A stretch of 11,365 nt of DNA from CAYIFA01 sp964362625 (GTDB lineage: Bacteria > Patescibacteriota > Minisyncoccia > 1-14-0-10-42-19): NCBI GenBank assembly GCA_964362625.1, contig CAYIFA010000028.1, positions 1-11,365 of the forward strand, in the 5' to 3' direction. Both the position numbers and the translations under genes were made by a program. Every line of letters starts with the position of its first letter. Position 1 is the first letter of the stretch. This document shows positions 5,420 through 11,365 of the stretch, in pieces. The notes under the pieces are model-generated. The model saw nothing but the letters and a program-made list of their open reading frames with translations. It was not told the origin of the DNA and ran no database searches.

Positions 5420-7131
5420 CGTGGGGCGAATACCAATTAAAGCTGGATGAATCCAAAGCCGGATTAGATGATAGAGCCATGATCGAACGGGCTTTCTTTT
5501 TTGCCGCCGAGGCGCATAAAGACCAAAAAAGATTCTCCGGGGAAGAGTATATTACCCACCCAATAGCCGTGTCGCTTAAAGTAGCGGCTCTGCGAATGGA
5601 TGCGCCCACGATCAGCGCGGCCCTCCTTCATGATACCGTGGAAGACCAAGGCGCGACTTTGCGCGAGATTCGCCGGAAGTTCGGCCCGGATGTCGCTTTT
5701 CTGGTAAATGGGGTAACCAAAGTGGACCGCCTCAAATACCACGGCATTGAACGAGCCGCCGAATCAATGCGCAAAATGTTTTTGGCCACTGCCGAAGACA
5801 TACGAATTGTTATCATTAAGTTGCTTGACCGCCTGCATAACATGGAAACGCTTGAGTACTTGCCGTATCCGGAAAAGCGGTTGCGCATAGCCAAGGAGAC
5901 CCTGGAAATATACGCTCCGCTAGCCGATCGTCTCGGCATCTGGGATATCAAAGCGAGGCTCGAAGATTCGGCATTCAAATACGTCTATCCGGATGAGTAC
6001 AAATGGATGGTGCTTGAACTCAAAAACCGGATTGGGCCTCGCGAGAAATACCTTGAGCGCGTGATACCCGCTGTAAAAAAAGCGCTGGGTGAAGAAAACA
6101 TCAGACCAATTGAGGTGCGAGCGCGGGTTAAACACAATTACAGCTTGTGGAGAAAATTGCTTCGTTACGATATGGATTGGTCGAGGATTTTTGATTTAGT
6201 CGCTATACGCATGATTGTAGAAAACGTGAGTGACGCTTACGGCGCGCTCGGGGTTATACATAAAAAATGGCGGCCGCTTCCCGGACGGATTAAGGATTAC
6301 ATCGCGCTGCCAAAGCCAAACGGCTATCAATCATTGCACACAACAGTTTTTTGCCTAAACGATCAAATTGTTGAATTTCAAATCAGGACTCTTGAAATGC
6401 ATCGCGAATCGGAAATGGGCATTGCCGCGCACTGGGCCTGGGAAGAAGCCGGGAAGCCGAAACACGCCGAACACTTGCAAGGCGCGAAGTTTGCCTGGGT
6501 CGGTCAGCTTAGAGAATGGCAGGATAGTTTCCGCAAAAACTCTCGCGATTCAGAGGATTTTTTGGAATCTTTGAAAATTGATTTTTTCAAAGACCGTATT
6601 TTTGTCTTGACTCCCACGGGCGAAGTCATAGATTTGCCAGAAGGCGCAACAACGATCGATTTTGCTTACCGCGTTCATACTGACATCGGCAATCGCGCGT
6701 CAGGGGCGAAAGTAAATGGCAAACTTGTTTCCTTGGACCACCAATTGCAAAGCGAGGATGTGGTGGAAATCCTCACTCAAAAAAACAAAAAACCATCGCG
6801 AGAATGGCTGGAATTTGTAAAAACTTCTATCGCCCGTTCGCATATCCGCCAAGCCCTGCGGCTCGGCGGGATAATTCCTAAGGCGATTCTCAAGCGGAAG
6901 ATAGTTGAGATGATTGTTGGAGTTGAGAATCGAGTGGGCATGCTTAAAGACATTACCACTGTGCTTGCTACATTGGGCATAAATATTGAAAATGTTGAAA
7001 GCCGCGCTGAAGGGCTTTCAATTCCGACTATAACTATCAAATTTTTGGCTAAAGACAAGGATGTCATCGGCAAAGCCCAGCTTCGTGTCAAGAAGATAAA
7101 AGGCGTTGAAGCGGTGACGATTAAAAAATAA
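5416..7131 (+). CDS. rel: Bifunctional-type (p)ppGpp synthetase/hydrolase, Rel/SpoT family, short form
   Basis: A 571-residue stringent-response enzyme that makes ppGpp from GDP or GTP plus ATP and degrades it. The HD hydrolase domain looks intact: Arg39, His48, HDTVED at 72-77 and LLDRLHNM at 136-143 (Asp138). The synthetase domain has FDLVAIR at 259-265, an RxKD motif (GRIKDYIA, 290-297) of the bifunctional type, NGYQSLH at 302-308 and EFQIRT with Glu320. The TGS domain spans about 391-455. An ACT domain follows at about 494-571. Only about 40 residues separate TGS and ACT, so most of the helical domain and the zinc-finger/conserved-cysteine domain of full-length Rel (about 730 residues) are missing. 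Both catalytic centres are predicted active; ribosome sensing may be altered. The start overlaps the topA stop (ATGA, 5416-5419). Confidence 0.93.
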   Translation: MTWGEYQLKLDESKAGLDDRAMIERAFFFAAEAHKDQKRFSGEEYITHPIAVSLKVAALRMDAPTISAALLHDTVEDQGATLREIRRKFGPDVAFLVNGVTKVDRLKYHGIERAAESMRKMFLATAEDIRIVIIKLLDRLHNMETLEYLPYPEKRLRIAKETLEIYAPLADRLGIWDIKARLEDSAFKYVYPDEYKWMVLELKNRIGPREKYLERVIPAVKKALGEENIRPIEVRARVKHNYSLWRKLLRYDMDWSRIFDLVAIRMIVENVSDAYGALGVIHKKWRPLPGRIKDYIALPKPNGYQSLHTTVFCLNDQIVEFQIRTLEMHRESEMGIAAHWAWEEAGKPKHAEHLQGAKFAWVGQLREWQDSFRKNSRDSEDFLESLKIDFFKDRIFVLTPTGEVIDLPEGATTIDFAYRVHTDIGNRASGAKVNGKLVSLDHQLQSEDVVEILTQKNKKPSREWLEFVKTSIARSHIRQALRLGGIIPKAILKRKIVEMIVGVENRVGMLKDITTVLATLGINIENVESRAEGLSIPTITIKFLAKDKDVIGKAQLRVKKIKGVEAVTIKK

Positions 7132-7135
7132 GCCG

Positions 7136-7163
7136 TTGACAAAAAAACCGACTTTGATAATAT
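7136..7163 (+). promoter_or_regulatory. Promoter of the multi-pass membrane protein gene
   Basis: A perfect TTGACA at 7136-7141, a 16-bp spacer and TAATAT at 7158-7163 preceded by TGA (extended -10). GATAAT at 7156-7161 is an alternative at shorter spacing. It begins five bases after the rel stop codon, so the next gene can be expressed apart from the dprA-topA-rel operon. No clear terminator lies between rel and this promoter; only a weak GCCGTT/AACGGC pair (7132-7137, 7180-7185) is visible. Confidence 0.65.
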
Positions 7164-7190
7164 TGGGGCAGAATTGAAAAACGGCCAAAA

Positions 7191-7196
7191 AGGAGG
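7191..7196 (+). promoter_or_regulatory. Strong Shine-Dalgarno site of the membrane protein gene
   Basis: AGGAGG within AAAAAGGAGGAG, nine nt before the ATG at 7206. It decides that start. Confidence 0.85.
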
Positions 7197-7205
7197 AGCT
7201 AACCA

Positions 7206-7925
7206 ATGAACACGCGAAATCGTATTTTTGCGGCCTGCGTCTTGGGCGGGGGAGTTGGCGCGTTTCTAGCGCACCAACTATTCTACCCTTCGGGGTGGAG
7301 CTTGCTTTTGGGATTTTTGCTCGGCGGCTTGGTAAGTTATTTGGCATACGATTTTAAGGGGTTTATCGTCGCTATACCGCAGGCGTGGAGAAAAACTGTA
7401 GATGGAATGAGTGAGATTTTCCCGGCCTTTGTTGCCTTGGCAATTTGTGCTAGTAACGTTCTTCCTTTTTTCAGCATGAGATTGCTGGGCTTGTCTGTAG
7501 AGACAACCAAATTGTTGGAGCTCATTTTGGTCTTTACGTTAATGGCAGGGATGCTAACAAACTTATTTCGCATGATCGTCAAAGATTCTGATCAAAACAT
7601 GGATCAACGAGAAAGAACCATTTTAATGGCCAAGCAACTTAATCCGTTCACGAATCTTCTGGTTGGGGTTCCGTATCTGATCTTCGTAATCGTAAAATAT
7701 ACTGCTTTGTTTCTGCCGCGTTTTATCTGGAACGTGTTTATCCTCATTCACTCCGAACTTCGTCTGCTTTGCCTTTTTGATGGCGGATTGGGCGCGGTTG
7801 CCGGAGCGCTGATCGTTGATTCGGCCACCGGTACGTTGGTCGGCGCTCTCGCCGGAGGGATTTTCGGAGTTTTGAATTTTGAGATCATTTCTAAGAAAGT
7901 GCTCAAAGTGGTTCGTTCACGATAA
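7206..7925 (+). CDS. Multi-pass membrane protein of unknown function
   Basis: I do not recognise this 239-residue protein. It is strongly hydrophobic, with candidate membrane segments at about 7-25 (Gly-rich), 31-48, 71-92, 101-121, 151-182 (probably two) and two Gly/Ala-rich ones at about 192-212 and 213-227. The longest polar stretch is about 123-148 (KDSDQNMDQRERT), a likely cytosolic loop, and the tail is basic (KKVLKVVRSR). The glycine-zipper-like first and last segments could pack helix against helix. It has its own promoter, a strong Shine-Dalgarno site and a terminator 20 nt after the stop, so it is an independent, probably well-expressed unit. Neighbours (rel upstream, another membrane protein downstream) do not point to a role. 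No transporter or enzyme motif is visible. Confidence 0.8.
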   Translation: MNTRNRIFAACVLGGGVGAFLAHQLFYPSGWSLLLGFLLGGLVSYLAYDFKGFIVAIPQAWRKTVDGMSEIFPAFVALAICASNVLPFFSMRLLGLSVETTKLLELILVFTLMAGMLTNLFRMIVKDSDQNMDQRERTILMAKQLNPFTNLLVGVPYLIFVIVKYTALFLPRFIWNVFILIHSELRLLCLFDGGLGAVAGALIVDSATGTLVGALAGGIFGVLNFEIISKKVLKVVRSR

Positions 7926-7942
7926 GTTCACGAAAAATATAC

Positions 7943-7973
7943 AAAGGGGGTCGCTAACGCGGCCTCTTTTCTT
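7943..7973 (+). terminator. Intrinsic terminator of the membrane protein gene
   Basis: An 8-bp stem GGGGTCGC/GCGGCCTC with two G-T pairs (7947-7954 with 7959-7966), loop TAAC, followed by TTTTCTT and preceded by AAA that can extend the stem into the T-run. Confidence 0.8.
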
Positions 7974-7995
7974 ATGAGCTATGCCGGAGTTTGAC

Positions 7996-8024
7996 TTTAA
8001 ATCTACCACCAAATCCAGTATTAT
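7996..8024 (+). promoter_or_regulatory. Candidate promoter upstream of the 22-codon ORF and inverted repeat
   Basis: TATTAT at 8019-8024 with TTTAAA at 7996-8001 (17-bp spacer); a better -35, TTGACT at 7991-7996, is too far (22 bp). Start of transcription would fall near 8031, which is both the A of the small ORF's ATG and the first base of the long inverted repeat. Confidence 0.35.
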
Positions 8025-8030
8025 TTATTT

Positions 8031-8099
8031 ATGCCCCGTAAGACAAAATCGAAAGTTAAACATAGTGCTTTGCGGGACAGAACAATTATTATCATTTAA
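8031..8099 (+). CDS. Possible 22-codon leader ORF
   Basis: ATG at 8031 to TAA at 8097-8099. The peptide starts MPRKTKSKVKHSALRDR and ends in four isoleucines: a basic first half and a short hydrophobic tail. There is no Shine-Dalgarno site, but the predicted transcription start coincides with the ATG, so leaderless translation is possible. Its first eight codons are the 5' arm of the inverted repeat that pairs with the start region of the gene at 8173. A ribosome on this ORF would open that stem, so a leader-peptide role is conceivable. It could equally be chance; coding is unproven. Confidence 0.3.
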   Translation: MPRKTKSKVKHSALRDRTIIII

Positions 8100-8174
8100 A
8101 TAGTTTAAAGAGATAAAACCGGTGCTTTGGTGAGAGTTTAACAAAGCACATTCGATTTTGTCTTAACGGGGTAT
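8031..8174 (+). repeat. Long inverted repeat enclosing the start codon of the next gene
   Basis: The arm 8031-8053 pairs with 8151-8174 over 23 bp, with one bulged A (8165) and one G-T pair; the 3' arm contains the first two bases of the ATG at 8173. Inside, CAAAGCAC (8142-8149) can pair either with GTGCTTTG at 8065-8072 (extending the long stem) or with GTGCTTTG at 8122-8129 (a local hairpin with a 12-nt loop). GTTAAAC (8055-8061) can pair with GTTTAAC (8136-8142). These pairings are mutually exclusive, a switch-like layout. Confidence 0.8.
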
Positions 8175-8928
8175 GCCCATTTTTTCTTGGAGAACGCGGA
8201 GACAACTGGCCTATTTCGGCGTTTTTGCTGTAGTAGTCGCTTTGTCGGTTGGATGGGTTATTTGGTATTTCATGCCGGCGGCCACCTGTTTTGACAACCG
8301 CCAAAATCAGGATGAAGGAGGCGTTGATTGCGGAGGAGCGTGCGATAAAAAATGCCTCGGCAATATAGGAAATGTCCGTGTAACCTGGACCCGGTTTTTT
8401 GAGATAGATAAGGGGTTTTATGACGCTGCGGCACTTGTAACAAATCCGAATACACTCGCCGGAGCTAAAGAAATAGTTTATCGCTTTAAACTCCACGATA
8501 AAGACAATATCTTAATCGCGATCCGCGAGGGCCGCACCTTCATAAATCCAAACGAAAACTTTGTGATTTTTGAATCGAATATCCAAACCCTCGAGCGAAT
8601 TCCTCTGCGGGCGTCTATCGAAATCGATCCTATTAATTGGGAGCGTGTCGAGAGCCCCAATCCCGATATTGTGTCATTTGGTTATCGGCTTATCCGCCAG
8701 CCATCCAGCCGTTTGGAGGCGACCCTGAGGAATAATGGCATATTTGAAGTTCAAAAAATTGAAGCGGTTGCTTTGCTTCTGGATGGGAGTGAAAATGCAA
8801 TTGCCGTGAGCCGGACCATCGTAGATTCAATCGCCGATGAGTCTGAGCGAGGAGTCGGGTTTACCTGGCCGTTTGCCATCTCCGAGGAGCCGGCAAGGAT
8901 CGAAATTTATATTCGAAAAATACCATAA
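8173..8928 (+). CDS. Single-pass membrane protein with four-cysteine GVDCGG motif
   Basis: A 251-residue protein of unknown function. A basic N-terminus (WRTRRQ) leads into one membrane helix at about 12-33 with no obvious cleavage site, so it is probably anchored with the C-terminal part outside. Just after the helix comes CFDNRQNQDEGGVDCGG, with Cys39, Cys53, Cys57 and Cys61, resembling the short CxDGxxNxxExGVDCGGxC-type motif seen in extracellular proteins of many bacteria; two disulfides are likely. Residues about 64-251 look like beta-sandwich sequence (alternating hydrophobic strands, ALVTNPN, FVIFESN), without catalytic motifs. The ATG at 8173 has no usable Shine-Dalgarno site and is buried in the inverted repeat 8031-8174. 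The next gene, rodA, follows after the heptad array, hinting at a cell-envelope context. Confidence 0.8.
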   Translation: MPIFSWRTRRQLAYFGVFAVVVALSVGWVIWYFMPAATCFDNRQNQDEGGVDCGGACDKKCLGNIGNVRVTWTRFFEIDKGFYDAAALVTNPNTLAGAKEIVYRFKLHDKDNILIAIREGRTFINPNENFVIFESNIQTLERIPLRASIEIDPINWERVESPNPDIVSFGYRLIRQPSSRLEATLRNNGIFEVQKIEAVALLLDGSENAIAVSRTIVDSIADESERGVGFTWPFAISEEPARIEIYIRKIP

Positions 8929-8938
8929 TTGAGGAACT

Positions 8939-9022
8939 GGTAAACAGTAATCGGTAATTAGGGCAAACATTGAATGTTAAATGCATTTTCCCCCAGTTAC
9001 TAGTTACTGGTTACTGATTACT
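8939..9022 (+). repeat. Inverted pair of heptad-repeat arrays abutting the rodA start
   Basis: Left arm: GGTAAAC, AGTAATC, GGTAATT, then AGGG (8939-8963). Right arm: CCCCC, then AGTTACT, AGTTACT, GGTTACT, GATTACT (8990-9022). The arms are reverse complements apart from G-T pairs and a few mismatches. The loop contains two perfect palindromes, AACATT-G-AATGTT (8966-8978) and AAATGCATTT (8979-8988). The right arm ends directly at the ATG at 9023, and no Shine-Dalgarno site exists there. Confidence 0.8.
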
Positions 9023-10117
9023 ATGACATCTCGATTCCTACGCTTAATCGATTGGTCGCTCTTGGAATTTACCGCGCCGTTGATGATCGCCGGCTTGGTT
9101 ACCATGAAATCATTTGACGGCGGGTCAGATTACTTTTTTTGGCGTCAGCTATTGTGGGTCGGAGTTGGAATTTCAGTTTTTATCTCAGCGTCTAATATTG
9201 ATTGGCGAATATTTAATTCGGGGTTTATTATATTTATTTATCTGGGAGGTTTGGCGGTTCTTTTATTGTTGCTTATTTTTTCTGAATCCAGCTGGTTTCG
9301 TTGGTCGGCGTTCGCCATCCAGCCATCTGAACCGATGAAGATATTTACTGCCTTGGTGCTCGCCAAATATTTTTCCCGCCGGCATATCGAAATCGCGCAC
9401 CTCCGGCATATTTTAGTATCGGCAATGTATGCATTTATACCCGCGCTTTTGATTTTTTTTCAGCCGGATCTCGGGAGCGCCATTACTTTCGGAATTTTGT
9501 GGTTCGGGATGGTATTAATTTCCGGGGTATCAAAGAGACATTTAGCCGCACTTTTTATTTTAGCGGCCGCGGTTTCAATCGCCGGATGGTTTTGGTTTCT
9601 AGAGCCATACCAAAAATTGCGCATCACCACGTTTTTAAATCCTTATATAGATCCGCAGGGGGCGGGCTATAACGCCTTGCAGGCGCAAATCGCCGTTGGC
9701 TCCGGCGGGCTATTCGGCCGGGGGATAGGCTACGGGAGTCAGTCGCGGCTAGAATTTTTGCCGGAACATGAGACAGATTTCATTTTTGCGGCTTTTGCCG
9801 AAGAGTGGGGGTTAATCGGGAGTTTAATCTTGCTAACATTTTTTATGCTGTTAATTTGGTATATACTTTTTTCTAAAGCGAGATCATCCGGAAATTTCGC
9901 GAATTTTTATTCGGTGGGAATTGCCCTGATCTTGATCGCTCATTTTGTTTTTCATGTCGGGATGAACGTCGGTTTGTTGCCGATAACCGGTTTGCCGTTA
10001 TCTTTTATGAGCTACGGCGGATCTCATATGGTAAGTTTATTCTTTGGCCTCGGCATATTGTCTAATATGCGTAAATTCAGTTATAACATTGCCGCTCTCG
10101 AAGAGGATTCTGCTTGA
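9023..10117 (+). CDS. rodA: RodA-type SEDS peptidoglycan glycosyltransferase
   Basis: A 364-residue polytopic membrane protein (about ten segments) that polymerises lipid II into glycan strands for cell elongation with a partner class B PBP; no PBP gene is in the window. Family motifs: IQPSE at 99-103, FQPDLGSA at 146-153 (Asp149 equivalent to the essential Asp of RodA, and QPDLG favours RodA over FtsW), then RITTFLNPYIDPQGAGYN at about 200-217, GSGGLFGRG, FLPEHETDFIFAAFAEE at 245-261 and PITGLPLSFMSYGGS at 320-334. An in-frame ATG at 8981 exists, but the 14 codons it would add translate the repeat array, so the start is placed at 9023, giving the usual short N-terminus MTSRFLRLIDWSLL. The last 37 bp overlap the convergent histidine kinase gene. 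Confidence 0.9.
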   Translation: MTSRFLRLIDWSLLEFTAPLMIAGLVTMKSFDGGSDYFFWRQLLWVGVGISVFISASNIDWRIFNSGFIIFIYLGGLAVLLLLLIFSESSWFRWSAFAIQPSEPMKIFTALVLAKYFSRRHIEIAHLRHILVSAMYAFIPALLIFFQPDLGSAITFGILWFGMVLISGVSKRHLAALFILAAAVSIAGWFWFLEPYQKLRITTFLNPYIDPQGAGYNALQAQIAVGSGGLFGRGIGYGSQSRLEFLPEHETDFIFAAFAEEWGLIGSLILLTFFMLLIWYILFSKARSSGNFANFYSVGIALILIAHFVFHVGMNVGLLPITGLPLSFMSYGGSHMVSLFFGLGILSNMRKFSYNIAALEEDSA

Positions 10118-11298
10118 GGTGGCGCCGAATTTATTGGTAATAAAACTATAACATTTGTGCCTAGGCCTTCTTCCGATTCGATTTGAATATTACCGCCGTG
10201 AGCCGCAATTATATTTTTTGCAATAAATAACCCGAGACCCGATCCTTCGGTTTGCATGCGCACCACATTCATGCCGCGGAAAAATTTTGAAAACAAGCGC
10301 TCTTTTTGGCGTTCCGGTATGCCCACGCCGTTATCTTTTATAGAAATCCGTAATCTTCCCGATGATTTTTCGGTAGCAATTTCTATCTTTCCGCCGGGCG
10401 GCGTATATTTTATGGCGTTGTCGGTTATGTTAGTAATTGCCAAGGAAAGTTTTTCGGGGTCAAAAAACATTTCCTCGCGCTCGGCATGCATTGCGAGCGT
10501 TAGCTGGATATTCCTTTCTTCAAGCATCGGTTTGCGGCCATCGGTGATTTGTTTTAGGAATTGGATAATATCGCCATTTTTGAATTCGTAGCCGAAACGC
10601 CCTTCTTCGATGCGGTTGACGTTAAGTAAGTCGCTCACCAGAGTTACCATGCGGTCGTCGGTCTCCATCCCTCTTTTAAGAAACTCCCGCTGTTTTTCAT
10701 TAAGCGGTCCGATGTCTTCGTCCAGCAACATCCCAAACGTCCATTTAATTATTGAAAGAGGCGTGCGAAGCTGATGAGCAGCTATCGAAATAAATTCTGT
10801 TTTCATCTGTCCAATCAGTTTCTCGCGCGTAATATCTTCTATGATCAGCAGGGCTATTCGTTTTTTTATCCAGATGGCGTTGATCGGCACATAGGTGGCG
10901 AGCACTATCAATTCCCGAGGCTCGCTAAAGGAGAATTCTCGTTTGATGGTTTTTTCCGGAAAGGGTATTTCGTTATCCGCGGACCCGAAGATCATGGTGG
11001 CGAGCATGGCCAGTTCCGGTTTTGCGCGATCATCCGGCCGGATGTTTCGTCCTTCTAAATTGCTTCGTACGACTCCGGTTAGCAATTCCAGTTCACGGTT
11101 AAGGTCCAATATCTTGTATTCATGGTCGTATTCAATAACTCCGGATGGCAGGCTTTCTATTAAGGTGTTTCTATAGAGCCGCTCTCCCTCCAACGTTTTT
11201 TTATTTTCTGCTAATTTCCAATATAAAAAAAACAGCGCTCCGCCAAAGATAGGCAAAAGACCCAACAAAAAATAAACCAAAATCCCACCCACTTGCAT
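10081..11298 (-). CDS. Membrane-bound PAS-domain sensor histidine kinase
   Basis: A 405-residue kinase. One membrane helix lies at about 5-27 with almost no extracellular part, so sensing is probably cytosolic or within the membrane. A PAS-like domain spans about 43-155 (SLPSGVIEYDHEYKILDLN to IIEDIT). The dimerisation domain has the H-box FISIAAHQLRTPLSIIKW with phosphorylated His175. The ATP-binding domain has the N box NITDNAIKYTPPGG (290-303), G1 DNGVGIP (322-328), F box FSKFFRG (336-342) and G2 GSGLGLFIAKNI (352-363). All catalytic motifs look intact. The C-terminal tail (about 390-405) is low-complexity. No response regulator is in the window. The ATG at 11298 has no Shine-Dalgarno site; its -10 box ends 11 nt upstream, so the mRNA is predicted to be almost leaderless. 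The 3' end overlaps rodA. Confidence 0.92.
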   Translation of the reverse strand: MQVGGILVYFLLGLLPIFGGALFFLYWKLAENKKTLEGERLYRNTLIESLPSGVIEYDHEYKILDLNRELELLTGVVRSNLEGRNIRPDDRAKPELAMLATMIFGSADNEIPFPEKTIKREFSFSEPRELIVLATYVPINAIWIKKRIALLIIEDITREKLIGQMKTEFISIAAHQLRTPLSIIKWTFGMLLDEDIGPLNEKQREFLKRGMETDDRMVTLVSDLLNVNRIEEGRFGYEFKNGDIIQFLKQITDGRKPMLEERNIQLTLAMHAEREEMFFDPEKLSLAITNITDNAIKYTPPGGKIEIATEKSSGRLRISIKDNGVGIPERQKERLFSKFFRGMNVVRMQTEGSGLGLFIAKNIIAAHGGNIQIESEEGLGTNVIVLLPINSAPPQAESSSRAAML

Positions 11299-11309
11299 GA
11301 TTTAATATT

Positions 11310-11339
11310 ATTATAGCCCCGCGTTGCTGTTGTTGACAA
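11310..11339 (-). promoter_or_regulatory. Promoter of the histidine kinase gene
   Basis: On the minus strand TTGTCA (11339-11334), an 18-bp spacer and a perfect TATAAT (11315-11310). The -10 box lies 11 nt from the ATG, so the leader is about 4-5 nt. Confidence 0.7.
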
Positions 11340-11355
11340 ATTTACTATAGTAAAT
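11340..11355. promoter_or_regulatory. Perfect 16-bp palindrome next to the kinase promoter, possible operator
   Basis: ATTTACTATAGTAAAT is identical on both strands. It lies immediately upstream of the kinase -35 box and one base past a plus-strand TTGACA (11333-11338). This is the position of an operator or activator site; the binding protein is unknown, and a plus-strand gene beyond the window could share it. Confidence 0.4.
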
Positions 11356-11365
11356 CTTGAAATTA

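Noticed and set aside
6777..7347. Minus-strand frames opposite the end of rel and the start of the membrane protein gene
   Set aside because: Both plus-strand genes are well supported; the antisense frames have no ribosome site or family motif.
7915..7933. Direct repeat GTTCACGA with an 11-bp period across the membrane protein stop codon
   Set aside because: Only two short copies, one inside coding sequence; no structure or context supports a function.
2353..8129. GTGCTTTG shared by REP-like hairpin 2 and twice by the 8031-8174 repeat
   Set aside because: An 8-base match between otherwise different structures is too weak to claim a common element.
8981..9022. Upstream in-frame ATG extending RodA by 14 residues
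   Set aside because: The added codons translate the heptad array and no ribosome site precedes the ATG; the start at 9023 gives the normal family N-terminus.
8939..9022. Possible CRISPR-like array
   Set aside because: The units are 7 bp, directly tandem and inverted in two arms; there are no spacers of constant length and no cas genes.
11333..11338. Plus-strand promoter built on TTGACA
   Set aside because: No -10-like hexamer lies at 16-18 bp spacing inside the window (the bases there read CTTGAA), so only the -35 similarity can be stated.

Overview
The window looks like chromosomal DNA of a small-genome bacterium, most likely a member of the Candidate Phyla Radiation (Patescibacteria/Parcubacteria type). 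This is inferred from compact genes, very short intergenic gaps, 4-nt ATGA gene overlaps, shortened versions of normally larger proteins (a Rel enzyme lacking its usual C-terminal middle domains, a compact RluA-type enzyme) and intergenic heptad repeats. No rRNA or other marker is present to fix the taxonomy.

Layout. Bases 1-242 hold the start of a minus-strand RluA-like pseudouridine synthase that runs off the window. Bases 344-1651 encode a minus-strand glutamate dehydrogenase and 1733-2245 a minus-strand NUDIX protein; each has its own promoter and terminator. A divergent intergenic region (2246-2420) carries two promoters and, between them, a head-to-head pair of related hairpins. Bases 2421-7131 form a plus-strand operon dprA - topA - rel joined by two ATGA overlaps (DNA uptake/processing, supercoiling, stringent response). 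Bases 7206-7925 encode an unrecognised multi-pass membrane protein with the clearest promoter, Shine-Dalgarno site and terminator of the window. The 247-bp gap after it contains a 22-codon ORF and a long inverted repeat whose 3' arm covers the start codon of the next gene, a single-pass membrane protein with a four-cysteine extracellular motif (8173-8928). A heptad inverted-repeat array then abuts the start codon of a RodA-type SEDS glycosyltransferase (9023-10117). A minus-strand PAS/histidine kinase (10081-11298) overlaps the 3' end of rodA convergently and has its own promoter beside a perfect 16-bp palindrome.

The most unusual material is non-coding: (1) two homologous, oppositely oriented hairpins with a compensatory base-pair change and a conserved asymmetric internal loop, resembling a REP/BIME pair; (2) the 23-bp inverted repeat 8031-8174, which begins at a predicted transcription start and pairs the transcript 5' end with the start codon of the downstream gene across a tiny ORF; (3) an in-frame palindromic insertion flanked by 14-bp direct repeats inside topA; and (4) the heptad array at the rodA start. 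Several promoters lie so close to their start codons that leaderless or near-leaderless mRNAs are predicted, while other genes have strong Shine-Dalgarno sites.
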